Source: an uncultured Christensenella sp.
GTDB taxonomy: Bacteria > Bacillota > Clostridia > Christensenellales > UBA3700
DNA: 33,763 bases
Assembly: GCA_949287655.1 (NCBI GenBank)
Contig: CASEHD010000001.1
Location: forward strand, 137,345-171,107
Direction: 5' to 3'
Positions 1-8,790 of this stretch are shown piece after piece; positions within the stretch are counted from its first letter, which is position 1; each line of letters opens with the position of its first letter. Below the pieces are notes generated by a model, which was not told the DNA's origin, did not search any database, and saw only the letters and a list, made by a program, of their open reading frames with translations. Position numbers and translations under genes: made by a program.

Positions 1-357
1 GCTCTTTTTCGCGCCTTTCAGTCTGTATTTTTCTATCACGGCGGCGTTGAGCTCTTTTAAAATATTCACAATAAAGTCGCGCTGTCTGCCGTTCAGACTG
101 TCAGCCGCGACACATTTTTCGCCGCGGGAAGCGAAATACGTAAGCCATTTGTTGACGTCGTCCTTTTCTACGAGATCGCATTTGTTGATCACGTAAAGCA
201 CCGGTTTTTTACCGGTCAGTGCTTCGAATTTGGGATTTATACATGAATAAACGGCGCGGGCGTCCAGCACGTAGATAATGCAATCTACCTGCATGAGCTG
301 CTCCTGCATCATTCTGAAAGCTTTGGTCATATGACCGGGGAACCATTGTATTCTCAT
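1..357 (-). CDS. rbgA: Ribosome biogenesis GTPase RbgA/YlqF (N-terminal part, cut by window edge)
   Basis: Translating the minus strand from the ATG at 357 gives 119 codons open to the left edge. The protein begins MRIQWFPGHMTKA, the signature start of RbgA/YlqF. It continues with the VLDAR segment and NKCDLVE near residues 60-66, a G4 (NKxD) motif. G4 comes before any P-loop, as expected for the circularly permuted GTPases of this family; the P-loop would lie beyond the edge. RbgA is known to act late in 50S subunit assembly. It is the last visible gene of the smc-to-rbgA block and lies 79 bp after the DUF1292 gene. The ribosome binding site is weak (AAAAGGCG). The gap holds two short CCGCG/CGCGG inverted repeats but no clear terminator. 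Confidence 0.93.
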   Translation of the reverse strand, partial: MRIQWFPGHMTKAFRMMQEQLMQVDCIIYVLDARAVYSCINPKFEALTGKKPVLYVINKCDLVEKDDVNKWLTYFASRGEKCVAADSLNGRQRDFIVNILKELNAAVIEKYRLKGAKKS

Positions 358-436
358 TTACGCCTTTTCCGCCTTTTACCGCGAGAAGCTGCCTCCCCGC
401 GGACTTTCTTTTTCTCCGCTTATCCGCGTTGCGCGG

Positions 437-730
437 TCAGCGCCTTGTCTGCTCCTCGTAAAGCGCGTCGTAAAGGTCGAACACAACGTCCGCCGTCTCT
501 TCGTCCTCCACGAGCTCTATATTGTCGCCCTCGACCTTGTAGACCATCGCCACGTCGGGGTCGCCGCCCGCGAGAAGCTCTTTGGGCGCAAGAATCGCGT
601 ATATGTCGCCGTTGTAAGGAATTACGGCTATCTGTGCCATTTCGACGGCTTTGCCGTCCTTGTCGTAAAACGTAAGGTCCGCCGAATCTTCGGGGTCAAG
701 CAATACGTCGATAAGCGCTTTATCGTTCAT
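437..730 (-). CDS. DUF1292 family small acidic protein
   Basis: This 97-residue acidic protein resembles the DUF1292 (YrzB-like) family: an N-terminal LTFYDKDG-type strand, a VIPYNGDIYAILAP segment and a C-terminal acidic helix with VFDLYDALYEEQ. No catalytic motif is visible and its function is unknown. It starts 11 bp inside the end of trmD (ATGAACGATAA), so translation is probably coupled to trmD. It ends in TGA. In most Bacillota this slot beside trmD is taken by rplS, which is absent here. It could be a condition-linked ribosome-associated protein, but nothing in the sequence shows that. Confidence 0.75.
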   Translation of the reverse strand: MNDKALIDVLLDPEDSADLTFYDKDGKAVEMAQIAVIPYNGDIYAILAPKELLAGGDPDVAMVYKVEGDNIELVEDEETADVVFDLYDALYEEQTRR

Positions 731-1469
731 CCGTATTTCCTCCTTTTTTCCTTCTCTTCTTTTGTTTTTTCGCCTCTTCTTCTTCGATCCGAGGTCTGAT
801 AAGTTCGTACAGATCGGGTCGTCTTTCTTTGGTTATCTCGATCTGTCTTTCCCTTCTCCATTTATCCACGTTGCCGTGGTTGCCCGACAGCAGCACTTCC
901 GGCACGCTCAGTCCTTCGAACACTGCGGGGCGCGTATATTGCGGGTACTCCAGAAGCCCCGCGGAAAAACTTTCCTCTTCTGTGGACTGCTCGCTTCCCA
1001 GCACGCCGTCCACATAGCGCGCGATCGCGTTGACCGTGACCATGCACGGAAGTTCGCCGCCTGTAAGCACGTAATCGCCTATCGACAGCTCTTCGTCTAT
1101 ATCCAGTTCGATAAATCTCTCGTCCACGCCCTCGTAACTGCCGCAAACAAAGAGTATCTTGTCCGTCTTGCTGAGCTCAACGACCTTTTTCTGATTTAAT
1201 GTCGCGCCGCGCGGCGACATATATATGCGCCTGTATTCGTGCGCGGGATCAATAGCGTTCACGCAGTCGTGCAAAGGCTGGACGGTCATCACCATGCCCG
1301 CTCCGCCGCCGAACGGATAGTCGTCCGTCTTTGAGTGTTTATCCTTTGAATAATCCCTGATGTTTATGCAATCGAGCGATAAAAGCCCTTTTTCGATCGC
1401 CTTTCCTATTATTCCGACATGCATGCAGTCGAACATTTCTGGAAACAGGGTCGCAACTTTAATCTTCAT
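720..1469 (-). CDS. trmD: tRNA (guanine37-N1)-methyltransferase TrmD
   Basis: TrmD methylates N1 of G37 in tRNAs reading CNN codons, using S-adenosylmethionine, and so prevents +1 frameshifting. The 249 residues match the usual length. Family motifs are in order: LFPEMF near residue 8, DDYPFGGGAGMVM near 50-62, MSPRG near 85, GSYEGVDERF near 112-121 and the trefoil-knot SAM site SIGDYVLTGGELP near 130-142. The C-terminus ends in a Lys/Arg-rich tail (KKQKKRRKKGG) that is a little longer than usual. It overlaps rimM by 11 bp and the DUF1292 gene by 11 bp, so the three are one translationally coupled unit. Confidence 0.97.
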   Translation of the reverse strand: MKIKVATLFPEMFDCMHVGIIGKAIEKGLLSLDCINIRDYSKDKHSKTDDYPFGGGAGMVMTVQPLHDCVNAIDPAHEYRRIYMSPRGATLNQKKVVELSKTDKILFVCGSYEGVDERFIELDIDEELSIGDYVLTGGELPCMVTVNAIARYVDGVLGSEQSTEEESFSAGLLEYPQYTRPAVFEGLSVPEVLLSGNHGNVDKWRRERQIEITKERRPDLYELIRPRIEEEEAKKQKKRRKKGGNTDER

Positions 1470-1968
1470 AAACCGCTACTTCGTCGAACGCTTTGCGCGA
1501 AACGGTTATCTTCTTATCCCCGTAATCCTCGCTTATGAAAACGCGTTTCAAAGCGGGAAAAAGTATCTGCTTTTTTTCTTTTTTGAGCACCCAGACGTCG
1601 GCGGCGCCGTGTTGCAGGACGTCGACGACTTCGCCCGCGACCTGACCGTCCTCAAAGCTTACCGTGCAGCCCAGCACGTCGACGATGAGAACGCGCCCTT
1701 TCGCGACGCTGGCGTTTTCGCGCTTTATCTGCAGGCTCTTGCCTCTGAACGCTTCGGCGGCGTTTCTGTCCGATACCCCTTCAAGGGTCAAAAAAACGCC
1801 GCTTTGCGAAACCGAAGCGTGCAGGACGGCGTATTCTTTGCCGTCCACGATGACGCTTTTCAGTTTTTCAAAACGACGCGCGTCGTCGGTCAGAGGATTG
1901 ACTTTAAGCGCTCCTCCGACCCCGTGAGGTCTTGCGACCTCTCCTACCGTGATCCTCGATTGAGTCAT
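1459..1968 (-). CDS. rimM: 16S rRNA processing protein RimM
   Basis: RimM helps assemble the 3' head domain of the 30S subunit and binds ribosomal protein uS19. The 169-residue protein shows the N-terminal RimM barrel (VGEVARPHGVGGALKVNP near residues 8-25, then LTDDARRF) and the C-terminal PRC-barrel (GRVLIVDVLGCTV, VWVLKK, LFPALKRVF). It lies between khpA and trmD as in most Bacillota. Its start ATG overlaps the last base of khpA's stop and its end overlaps trmD by 11 bp. Confidence 0.95.
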   Translation of the reverse strand: MTQSRITVGEVARPHGVGGALKVNPLTDDARRFEKLKSVIVDGKEYAVLHASVSQSGVFLTLEGVSDRNAAEAFRGKSLQIKRENASVAKGRVLIVDVLGCTVSFEDGQVAGEVVDVLQHGAADVWVLKKEKKQILFPALKRVFISEDYGDKKITVSRKAFDEVAVYED

Positions 1969-2201
1969 TATCTCTCGATTATCTCGACAGAGATCTTCTT
2001 CGCGTTGCTGCCCGCAGCAGCCTTTACGAGCGTGCGGATCGACTTCGCGATGCGCCCCTGCTTGCCGATGATCTTGCCTATCTCGTCCTTGTCTGCGATA
2101 ATGTTTATCACGGTGATACCGTCCTGCTCAGAGCTTTCGACGGTATAAGCGTCCTTGTTGTCAACCAGCTCGCTGACGATGTATCTGACCAATTCTTCCA
2201 T
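1968..2201 (-). CDS. khpA: RNA-binding KH-domain protein KhpA
   Basis: This 77-residue single-KH protein carries the GxxG loop as IIGKQGRIAKSIR near residues 43-55. KhpA is known to act with KhpB as an RNA chaperone affecting cell elongation and division in Bacillota. It lies in its standard place between rpsP and rimM, 8 bp after rpsP, and its stop shares one base with the rimM start. A short AAGG precedes the ATG. Confidence 0.93.
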   Translation of the reverse strand: MEELVRYIVSELVDNKDAYTVESSEQDGITVINIIADKDEIGKIIGKQGRIAKSIRTLVKAAAGSNAKKISVEIIER

Positions 2202-2209
2202 ACTTCGCC

Positions 2210-2449
2210 TTACTTAATGATCTCTTTTCTCTTGAGCAGAGTTCTTACCGTTTCGGTGGGCTGAGCTCCTACGCCGAGCCAGTACAGAGCGCGGTCGCTC
2301 TTGATGTTGAGCTCTTCGGTAGCGGGATTGTAAGTACCGACGTTTTCGAGATACTGTCCGTCTCTCGCCTTTCTCTCGTCGATAGCCACGATGCGGTAAA
2401 ACGGCGCTTTCTTAGCGCCCATTCTGGTAAGTCTGAGTTTAACTGCCAT
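2210..2449 (-). CDS. rpsP: 30S ribosomal protein bS16
   Basis: The 79-residue protein begins MAVKLRLTRMGAKKAPFYRIVAID, the invariant start of bS16, and contains the NVGTYNP segment followed by the ALYWLGVGAQPTETV motif. bS16 is a primary-to-secondary assembly protein of the 30S body. AAGGAG lies 7 bases before the ATG. The 58-bp gap from ffh has no clear terminator, so it is likely co-transcribed with ffh. Confidence 0.98.
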   Translation of the reverse strand: MAVKLRLTRMGAKKAPFYRIVAIDERKARDGQYLENVGTYNPATEELNIKSDRALYWLGVGAQPTETVRTLLKRKEIIK

Positions 2450-2507
2450 ATTATTTCTCCTTTTTGCCTTGCGGCCGTAAAATGTATATTGTTTTTATTT
2501 TTTGTCT

Positions 2508-3836
2508 TTAAAACGGGAATCTGCCGGCAAAGCCGCGTTTTCCCATATTCGCCATTCTGCCCATCATCTCTTTAGTCTGATAGAACTGTTTGAGAAGGGA
2601 GTTGACGTCCTGTATCGTCGTGCCGCTTCCCGCCGCGATACGCTTCTTGTGCGACGACTTTATGATGTCGGGATCCTGCCTTTCGGCGGGAGTCATAGAA
2701 TAGATGATCGCCTTCATCTTATCTATCCTGCTTTCATCGATATCGACGTTGTCTCCTATCTTGCCGGCAAGCCCCGGGATCATGGAAACGACCTGCCTGA
2801 GATCGCCCATTTCCTTCATCTTTTCAAACTGGACGAGGAAGTCTTCGAGGGTGAAAGAACGCTCCCGCATCTTTCTTTGCATTTCCTTCGCTTCCTCTTC
2901 TGAATAAGCGTTCCGGGCTTTTTCGATAAGGGTCATCACGTCGCCCATACCGAGGATCCTCGACGCCATTCTTTCGGGGTGGAAAACCTCTATATCGGAC
3001 AGCTTTTCGCCCACGCCGCACAGCTTTATCGGTTTTCCGGTGACCTCTCTTATCGACAGCGCCGCGCCGCCTCGCGTGTCGCAGTCCAGCTTTGTAAGCA
3101 CTACTCCGGTGACGTCCATCACCTCGTTGAATTTCTGCGCTACGTTGACCGCGTCCTGACCCGTCATCGCGTCGACGACGAGAAGTATCTCAGTCGGATC
3201 GAGAAGCTCTTTGAGCCCCTTTATCTCGTCCATCAGCTGATCGTCTATGTGCAGTCTGCCGGCCGTGTCGACGATTACGACATCGTTATTGCCGGAAGCC
3301 GCGACTTTGAGCGCTTCTTTGGCAATCTTCTTTACGTCCACCTGACCCATTTCGAAAACGGGTACGTTGGCGTTCCTGCCTACGACCTGCAGCTGTTTTA
3401 TCGCCGCCGGACGGTAGATGTCGCACGCGACCAGAAGGGGGTTTTTCCCTTGCTTTCTTAGCATTACCGCCAGCTTGCCGCACATCGTCGTCTTACCGCT
3501 GCCCTGCAAGCCGCACATAAGGATTATCGTGGGCGGTTTGGGCGATATCTCTATCTTGCTGAACGTGCCGCCCATCGTCGCGACCAGTTCGTCGTTGACT
3601 ATTTTTATGACCTGCTGAGTCGGATTGAGACCTTTTAAAATGCCCTCTCCGACAGCCTTTTCGGACACTCTCGAAATAAAATTCTTTACGACGAGGTAGT
3701 TGACGTCCGCTTCGAGAAGGGCTATCCTTATCTCCCTCATCGCCGTCTTGACTTCGAGTTCTGTCAGCCTGCCCTTATCCTTTAACTTGCTGAAAATGTG
3801 CGAAAGTCTTTCGCTGAGTCCGCTGAATGCTCCCAT
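2508..3836 (-). CDS. ffh: Signal recognition particle protein Ffh (SRP54)
   Basis: Ffh binds signal peptides on ribosomes and docks with FtsY for co-translational membrane targeting. The 442 residues are the usual length. The N domain spans about 1-90. The G domain has the P-loop GLQGSGKTT at 109-117, DTAGRL near 190 and TKLD near 248 followed by RGGAALS. The M domain (about 300-442) is methionine-rich, ending KEMMGRMANMGKRGFAGRFPF-like with a shorter tail than many. It sits 8 bp downstream of ylxM, which commonly precedes ffh in Bacillota. Confidence 0.97.
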   Translation of the reverse strand: MGAFSGLSERLSHIFSKLKDKGRLTELEVKTAMREIRIALLEADVNYLVVKNFISRVSEKAVGEGILKGLNPTQQVIKIVNDELVATMGGTFSKIEISPKPPTIILMCGLQGSGKTTMCGKLAVMLRKQGKNPLLVACDIYRPAAIKQLQVVGRNANVPVFEMGQVDVKKIAKEALKVAASGNNDVVIVDTAGRLHIDDQLMDEIKGLKELLDPTEILLVVDAMTGQDAVNVAQKFNEVMDVTGVVLTKLDCDTRGGAALSIREVTGKPIKLCGVGEKLSDIEVFHPERMASRILGMGDVMTLIEKARNAYSEEEAKEMQRKMRERSFTLEDFLVQFEKMKEMGDLRQVVSMIPGLAGKIGDNVDIDESRIDKMKAIIYSMTPAERQDPDIIKSSHKKRIAAGSGTTIQDVNSLLKQFYQTKEMMGRMANMGKRGFAGRFPF

Positions 3837-3844
3837 AAATTCTC

Positions 3845-4171
3845 CTATCGCTTCAAAATATCCAAAGCCGCGTCGACGTCGCTTTCAGCCTCTTCACTCA
3901 TACCGCACGTTTTAGCGTGTTCGAGAAGAGAGACGATCTGTGCGGTCTTACGGGCTATCCCGAGCTTGCTTTCAAATTCTTCGAGGGTCTTCTGCGCTCT
4001 TTGGAGCGCGTCCCTTACCGCCTGTGGCGATATGCGGTAGACCTCCGCGATCTCAGCAAGCGACATATCCATGTCGTAATACCGGGATATCAGATCGCTC
4101 TGATACTCCGTCAGCAAACCGCCGTAATAGTCGTTGTACAGAGCGATGTACAGTTTGTCTTTCTTATCCAT
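3845..4171 (-). CDS. ylxM: YlxM/p13-like helix-turn-helix protein (UPF0122)
   Basis: This 108-residue protein matches the YlxM family: an opening helix (LYIALYNDYYGGLLTEYQ), then a sigma-region-4-like HTH with DMSLAEIAEVYRISPQAVRDAL near residues 35-55. YlxM has been linked to the SRP pathway by its fixed position before ffh, and it stimulates SRP-FtsY GTPase activity in streptococci. No ribosome binding site is visible (AGCTAAAA precedes the ATG). A good SigA-like promoter lies about 45 bp upstream, so this is the first gene of the ylxM-ffh-rpsP-khpA-rimM-trmD run. Confidence 0.92.
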   Translation of the reverse strand: MDKKDKLYIALYNDYYGGLLTEYQSDLISRYYDMDMSLAEIAEVYRISPQAVRDALQRAQKTLEEFESKLGIARKTAQIVSLLEHAKTCGMSEEAESDVDAALDILKR

Positions 4172-4217
4172 TTTTAGCTGTAAAGTATATTTACTTGTTA
4201 AAGTATTTTGCCTTTAC

Positions 4218-4246
4218 ATATTATCACCGCTTCCGCGGTTTGTCAA
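4218..4246 (-). promoter_or_regulatory. SigA-like promoter of the ylxM-ffh-rpsP-trmD operon
   Basis: Minus-strand TTGACA (4241-4246) and TAATAT (4218-4223) are separated by 17 bp. The spacer contains the palindrome ACCGC-GGAA-GCGGT (4226-4239). The predicted leader to ylxM is about 40 nt. Confidence 0.7.
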
Positions 4247-4264
4247 ACGAAATTCACGGGTTTA

Positions 4265-5158
4265 TCAGAAAAGCGCGTCGATGAACGCTTCCGCGTCGAA
4301 TTCTTCGATATCGTCTATTCCTTCGCCGACGCCGACGAACACCACGGGGAGCTCTCTTTCCGCCGATATCGCGAAAACCACGCCGCCTTTTGCCGTGCCG
4401 TCCAGCTTGTTCAGGATTATTCCGTCCATATCTATTATTTCGTCGAAAGCCTCGACCTGCTGCAACGCGTTCTGACCCGTCGTCGCGTCGATGACGATAT
4501 ATGTGCGGTAATCGCAATCCGGATATTCCCTGCCGACGACCTTGTTTATCTTCGCCAGCTCGTTCATAAGGTTCTTCTTATTCTGCAATCTGCCCGCCGT
4601 ATCTATAAGAACGACGTCGGTGCCCTTCGCCTTTGCGGAAGAGAGCGCGTCGTAGACGACCGCCGCGGGGTCGCTGCCCTCTTCGTGACGGATTATCCTT
4701 ACCCCCGCGCGTTCTGCCCACACTTCGAGCTGTTCCGCCGCCGCGGCTCTGAACGTATCCGCCGCCGCGAGCACGACTGATTTTTTCTTGCTCTTAAAAT
4801 ATTTCGCCAGCTTCCCTATCGCCGTCGTCTTGCCCACGCCGTTGACGCCCGCGACGAGTATCACGAGAGGATAGGAATAAGGCTCTATCTCGTAATTGAT
4901 CGCGTTTACCATTATCTCTTTGAGAAGGTCTTTCGCGTCCTCGGGCGACTTGATCTTGCGCTTGAAACACTCGTCCTTGAATTCGTCGATTATCTGCTCC
5001 GTCGCGGTAAAGCCGACGTCCGCGCTTATAAGCGCGTCTTCAAGTTCCTCGTAAAATTCGTCGTCGAGCTCTCTGCCGGAGAAAAGCTCGTACATCTTCT
5101 TAGCGAACGCTTCCTTGGTACGGCGGAGCGCCGCCTTTAATTTTTCGAAAAAGCCCAT
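4265..5158 (-). CDS. ftsY: SRP receptor GTPase FtsY
   Basis: FtsY is the membrane-associated receptor that pairs with Ffh to hand ribosomes to SecYEG. The 297-residue form has only a short N-terminal extension (no long acidic A domain), as in many Gram-positives. The N domain is at 20-90. The P-loop GVNGVGKTT is at 104-112, ADTFRAAAAEQL at 133-144, DTAGR at 186-190 and NKLDGTAKGG at 250-259. The usual TKLD threonine is asparagine here, and GVVFAIS follows. It starts 12 bp after smc, so the two are likely co-transcribed from the smc promoter. Confidence 0.97.
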   Translation of the reverse strand: MGFFEKLKAALRRTKEAFAKKMYELFSGRELDDEFYEELEDALISADVGFTATEQIIDEFKDECFKRKIKSPEDAKDLLKEIMVNAINYEIEPYSYPLVILVAGVNGVGKTTAIGKLAKYFKSKKKSVVLAAADTFRAAAAEQLEVWAERAGVRIIRHEEGSDPAAVVYDALSSAKAKGTDVVLIDTAGRLQNKKNLMNELAKINKVVGREYPDCDYRTYIVIDATTGQNALQQVEAFDEIIDMDGIILNKLDGTAKGGVVFAISAERELPVVFVGVGEGIDDIEEFDAEAFIDALF

Positions 5159-5170
5159 ATTGCCTCCGTT

Positions 5171-8100
5171 TTAAGCGTTGTCCTTGGTGCTGTGCTTTAT
5201 AGCCTCTGCAAGCGAAACGGTAACGATCGTCGAAATGCCCTTTTCCTGCATCGTGACGCCGTACAGTCTGTCCGCGAGTTCCATCGTCGGCTTTCTGTGC
5301 GTGACGACGATAAACTGCGTATTGTCAGAAAATCTTTTCAGATACTTAGCGAATATCTCGACATTTGACTCGTCCAATGCCGCCTCTATCTCATCCAGTA
5401 CGACGAACGGCATCGGGCGCAGTCTGAGTATCGAGAACAGTATCGCGATCGCCGTCAGCGCCTTTTCGCCGCCGCTCATCAGCGTCATGCTGGTAAGTTT
5501 CTTGCCCGGAGGCTGAACGTATATTTCGATGCCCGCTTCGAGCATGTCGCCGCCTTCGGGCGGATCCTCTATGACCAGCTTGCCGCTGCCGCCGCCGAAC
5601 AGCTCTACAAATATCTTCTTGAAATTTTCGTTTATCTTTGCGAATTCGGTATTGAACTGCTCCTGCATCTGCTTTGCAAGATCTGCGATTATCTTTTCAA
5701 AGTCCTCTTTCGCCTTTACGAGATCGTCATACTCGACCTTCTTAGTCGAATATTCGGCGCTTAAATCTTTGAACATCTCGATAGCGGCCGTGTTGACCGC
5801 GCCCAGCGCCGTCTTTTCGCGTTTCAGCCTGGTTATCTCGCCCGCAGAAACGGACGGGTCGAAATCGTCCAGCCTGTAACGGTTCATCTCGTCGTCCGCA
5901 AGCCCGTATTCTTCCTCAATATGGTTTCTTGCGGACACCATCATGTCGTCGATCTTTTCGAGCGCGGCTTCCTGCCTTACCTTGGACTCGTTCAAAGTCA
6001 TTATCTCTTTGGACTGCGCGTCCTTGAGTTCGTTGAGATAGGTAATGCGTTCGTTCAGCGTAACTTTGAGCCCGTTCAGTTCCTCTATCTTCGCGGTCGC
6101 TTCGGCATACTTCTTCTTGTCCTCTTCGCTTACGACGGCGTCCGCGCGGTTGCTTTCCGCAAAACCGATACGGGAATTGAGCTCCTTTATTCTCGCCTTA
6201 CAGTCGTTGATCTCCTCGTTTATCTCCTCGCACTCGCGCTTTACGCGCACGATGTTCTCGTTGACTTTGACTATCGCGGAGTTGACTTCGGCGAGCCTTA
6301 CGCGCATGTCCGAAAGGTCTTTTGAATACTTGTCTCTCAGGCGTTTTTTCTCCTCGAATTCCGCCTTGGTCCTGTCCGCTTCGTCTCTGTTGCCCTTTGC
6401 GCCCGAAATGTCGGTCACGCTCTTGTCGATATTGAGAAGATTGGATTCTATGAATTCGAGCTTTCCGTTAAGTATTTCGAGCATCTTGGACTTGTTGTCC
6501 AGATCTTCGAGCGCGGTCTCTATCTTATTGGAGATACGGTCGAGTCTTTCGAATTCCGTAGCGTAAGCGACTTCTGCGTTTTTTACTTCTTCTTCGTACT
6601 CTTCCAGCTGCGCCTGCAGCTCCGCGAGATATTCCCTGTCCTGCGATATCTCATGCTGGAGCGCGGCGTATTCCTTTTTCTTCGCCTTTATCTGTTCTTC
6701 GGTCGTCTTTATCTCGCGTTCCTGCATAAGCAGACTGTTTCTCTTGTTTGAGCCGCCGGAAATAGATCCGCTGGTATTCAGCACGTCGCCGTCGAGCGTG
6801 ACTATCCTTACGCTGTACGCGTTGCGGCGTGCCGCGGCGACCGCGTTGTCTATATTATCGAATACGACAGTCTTGCCCAGAAGTCCGAGCATTACGCTCT
6901 GATATTTGGGCGCGTACGAGATGAGCTCGTTGGCGACGCCTATGCAGCCCTTTTCGTGAAGTATCGACTTCTGATAGGTTTCAAGTCCCTTGCCGCCGTA
7001 ACTGGTCATCGGCAGGAAGGTGACTCTGCCGAGGTCTCTGTCTCTCAGCAGCTTTATCAGCGCTTTAGCGTCGTCTTCGTCGCGTACGACAACGTTCTGC
7101 GACGCCGAGCCGAGCGCGAGGTCTATCGCTATCTCGTATTCCCTGGGCACCTTTATCATCGAAGCGATCATGCCTTCAACCCTGCTTTCGTACTGCGGAT
7201 TGCCCTCTATCGTTTTCAGCAGGAGTTTAGCCGATATCTTTGTGTCGTTGTTGGAAAGTATCCTGTGCTTTGTTTCGAGCGCGCTGACCTCTCCCGCCAG
7301 TTCTTCCTGCGTGAGCCTTTTGTCGTCTATCCTCGCGCGCAGATCCGCGACTTCCTGCGCGACGTCGTTCTTGTTCTTCGACAGCTTGTTTTTCTGCTTT
7401 TCGAATTTAGCGACGCTCTCTTCGAGTTTGCGCTTGTTCTCCTCTTCGCGCTCTATCATCAGTTTGAGCGCGTTGCATTCGTCGTTGAGTTCGCCTATGC
7501 GTTGCAGCGCGGATTCTCTTTCCGCGCTCAGCTTTCCCTTGTCCGCCTTTATCTCAGCAATGCTCTCCATCGCTTCGAGAAGGGCGCGGTTGGTGTTTTC
7601 GATGTCTCTTTCCCTGCCGACGATCTCGTCCGTAAGGGTGAGATATTTTTTGTCCGTATCCGCTATTTCGCGGTCAAGATCTTCTTTTTCTTCGGTGAAC
7701 ATTCCGAGGTGGTTGACGTAATCGGCAAGCTCTTCCGACTTGTCTTCAAGCTGCCTCTCCAGTTCAACCTGCCTCTGTTCCGACTGCTTGCGCGATTCTA
7801 TGAGGTTGCTGATCCTTTCCGTAAGCGTATTGCCCTTTCCGCGTACGCTTTCCGCCTCGACCGCGAGGCGGGTCTGCTCGTCGTGCAGCTTTGATATCTG
7901 CTGGTCGATCGTGCCTATCCTCACCATCGTGTCCGTATATTCTTCATCCGCGTGCCGAACGTCGTTCTCTTTGTTCTTTATCTGCAGGTCGAACGCTTCT
8001 ATCTTGTCGCGGATCTTGCTCTTCTGACTCTCTGAGTTGTCCACGCGGTACAGATAGTCGCTGACCTCGAGTTCTCTCAGTCTGTCGCGGAGAGCAAGAT

Positions 8101-8746
8101 ATTTCTTCGCGTCGTTGCTCTGCTGTTCGAGCGGTCCCAGCTGACGCTCGTAACCTGCCATTATCAGCTTGAGTTTTTCAATATTTTCATTTGCACGCGC
8201 GAGTTTGTTTTCAGTCTCCTGCTTGCGCTTTTTGTATGTAAGTATGCCCGCCGCGTCCTCAAAGATACTGCGCCTGTTTTCGGGCTTTGTGTTCATTATC
8301 TCGTCGATCTTGCCCTGCCCGACGATGCTGTAACCGTCTTTGCCCAGACCGGTGTCGCGGATAAGATCCAGGATGTCGGCAAGCCTGACAGTCTCGCGAT
8401 TGAGCAGATATTCGCTCTGACCGCTTCTGTAAAGCTTACGGGAGATTATGACTTCTTCGAACGGGCTTTTCGGAAAAATATTGTTGGAGTTGTCCATATA
8501 AAGCGAAACTTCGCAGTAGGACAAAGATTTTCTCTTTTCGGTACCGCCGAAAATGATATCGGTCATCTTGCTTGCGCGCAAAGCCTTGGGAGCCTGTTCT
8601 CCGAGCACCCATCTTATAGCGTCGACTACGTTGCTTTTACCGCAACCGTTGGGTCCGACAATAGCTGTAACGCCGTCGTCGAATTCCGCGCCCAGCTTGT
8701 CCGCAAAAGATTTAAAACCGAAAAATTCTATCTTCTTTAAATTCAT
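5171..8746 (-). CDS. smc: Chromosome segregation ATPase SMC
   Basis: SMC is the ATPase of the SMC-ScpAB condensin that compacts and separates sister origins. The 1191 residues match the family. The N-terminal Walker A GPNGCGKS is at 31-38, two long coiled coils follow (about 170-500 and 675-1010), the hinge lies at roughly 515-670 with glycine-rich SGSISGGS at its end, the ABC signature LMSGGEKALTAIA is near 1092 and Walker B VVLDEIEAALD near 1117. The start ATG follows a good GGGAAGGA site. It is the first gene after a consensus promoter (8791-8819), which probably reads through ftsY. Confidence 0.98.
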   Translation of the reverse strand: MNLKKIEFFGFKSFADKLGAEFDDGVTAIVGPNGCGKSNVVDAIRWVLGEQAPKALRASKMTDIIFGGTEKRKSLSYCEVSLYMDNSNNIFPKSPFEEVIISRKLYRSGQSEYLLNRETVRLADILDLIRDTGLGKDGYSIVGQGKIDEIMNTKPENRRSIFEDAAGILTYKKRKQETENKLARANENIEKLKLIMAGYERQLGPLEQQSNDAKKYLALRDRLRELEVSDYLYRVDNSESQKSKIRDKIEAFDLQIKNKENDVRHADEEYTDTMVRIGTIDQQISKLHDEQTRLAVEAESVRGKGNTLTERISNLIESRKQSEQRQVELERQLEDKSEELADYVNHLGMFTEEKEDLDREIADTDKKYLTLTDEIVGRERDIENTNRALLEAMESIAEIKADKGKLSAERESALQRIGELNDECNALKLMIEREEENKRKLEESVAKFEKQKNKLSKNKNDVAQEVADLRARIDDKRLTQEELAGEVSALETKHRILSNNDTKISAKLLLKTIEGNPQYESRVEGMIASMIKVPREYEIAIDLALGSASQNVVVRDEDDAKALIKLLRDRDLGRVTFLPMTSYGGKGLETYQKSILHEKGCIGVANELISYAPKYQSVMLGLLGKTVVFDNIDNAVAAARRNAYSVRIVTLDGDVLNTSGSISGGSNKRNSLLMQEREIKTTEEQIKAKKKEYAALQHEISQDREYLAELQAQLEEYEEEVKNAEVAYATEFERLDRISNKIETALEDLDNKSKMLEILNGKLEFIESNLLNIDKSVTDISGAKGNRDEADRTKAEFEEKKRLRDKYSKDLSDMRVRLAEVNSAIVKVNENIVRVKRECEEINEEINDCKARIKELNSRIGFAESNRADAVVSEEDKKKYAEATAKIEELNGLKVTLNERITYLNELKDAQSKEIMTLNESKVRQEAALEKIDDMMVSARNHIEEEYGLADDEMNRYRLDDFDPSVSAGEITRLKREKTALGAVNTAAIEMFKDLSAEYSTKKVEYDDLVKAKEDFEKIIADLAKQMQEQFNTEFAKINENFKKIFVELFGGGSGKLVIEDPPEGGDMLEAGIEIYVQPPGKKLTSMTLMSGGEKALTAIAILFSILRLRPMPFVVLDEIEAALDESNVEIFAKYLKRFSDNTQFIVVTHRKPTMELADRLYGVTMQEKGISTIVTVSLAEAIKHSTKDNA

Positions 8747-8757
8747 TCTTCCTTCCC

Positions 8758-8773
8758 GACGGACATATCCGTC
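8758..8773 (-). other. Leader hairpin just upstream of smc
   Basis: A perfect 6-bp stem (GACGGA / TCCGTC) with a TATG loop lies in the predicted smc 5' leader, about 4 bases before the GGGAAGGA ribosome binding site. There is no U-run, so it is not a terminator; it may protect or tune translation. Confidence 0.5.
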
Positions 8774-8790
8774 AAACCGTATACCTTGAT

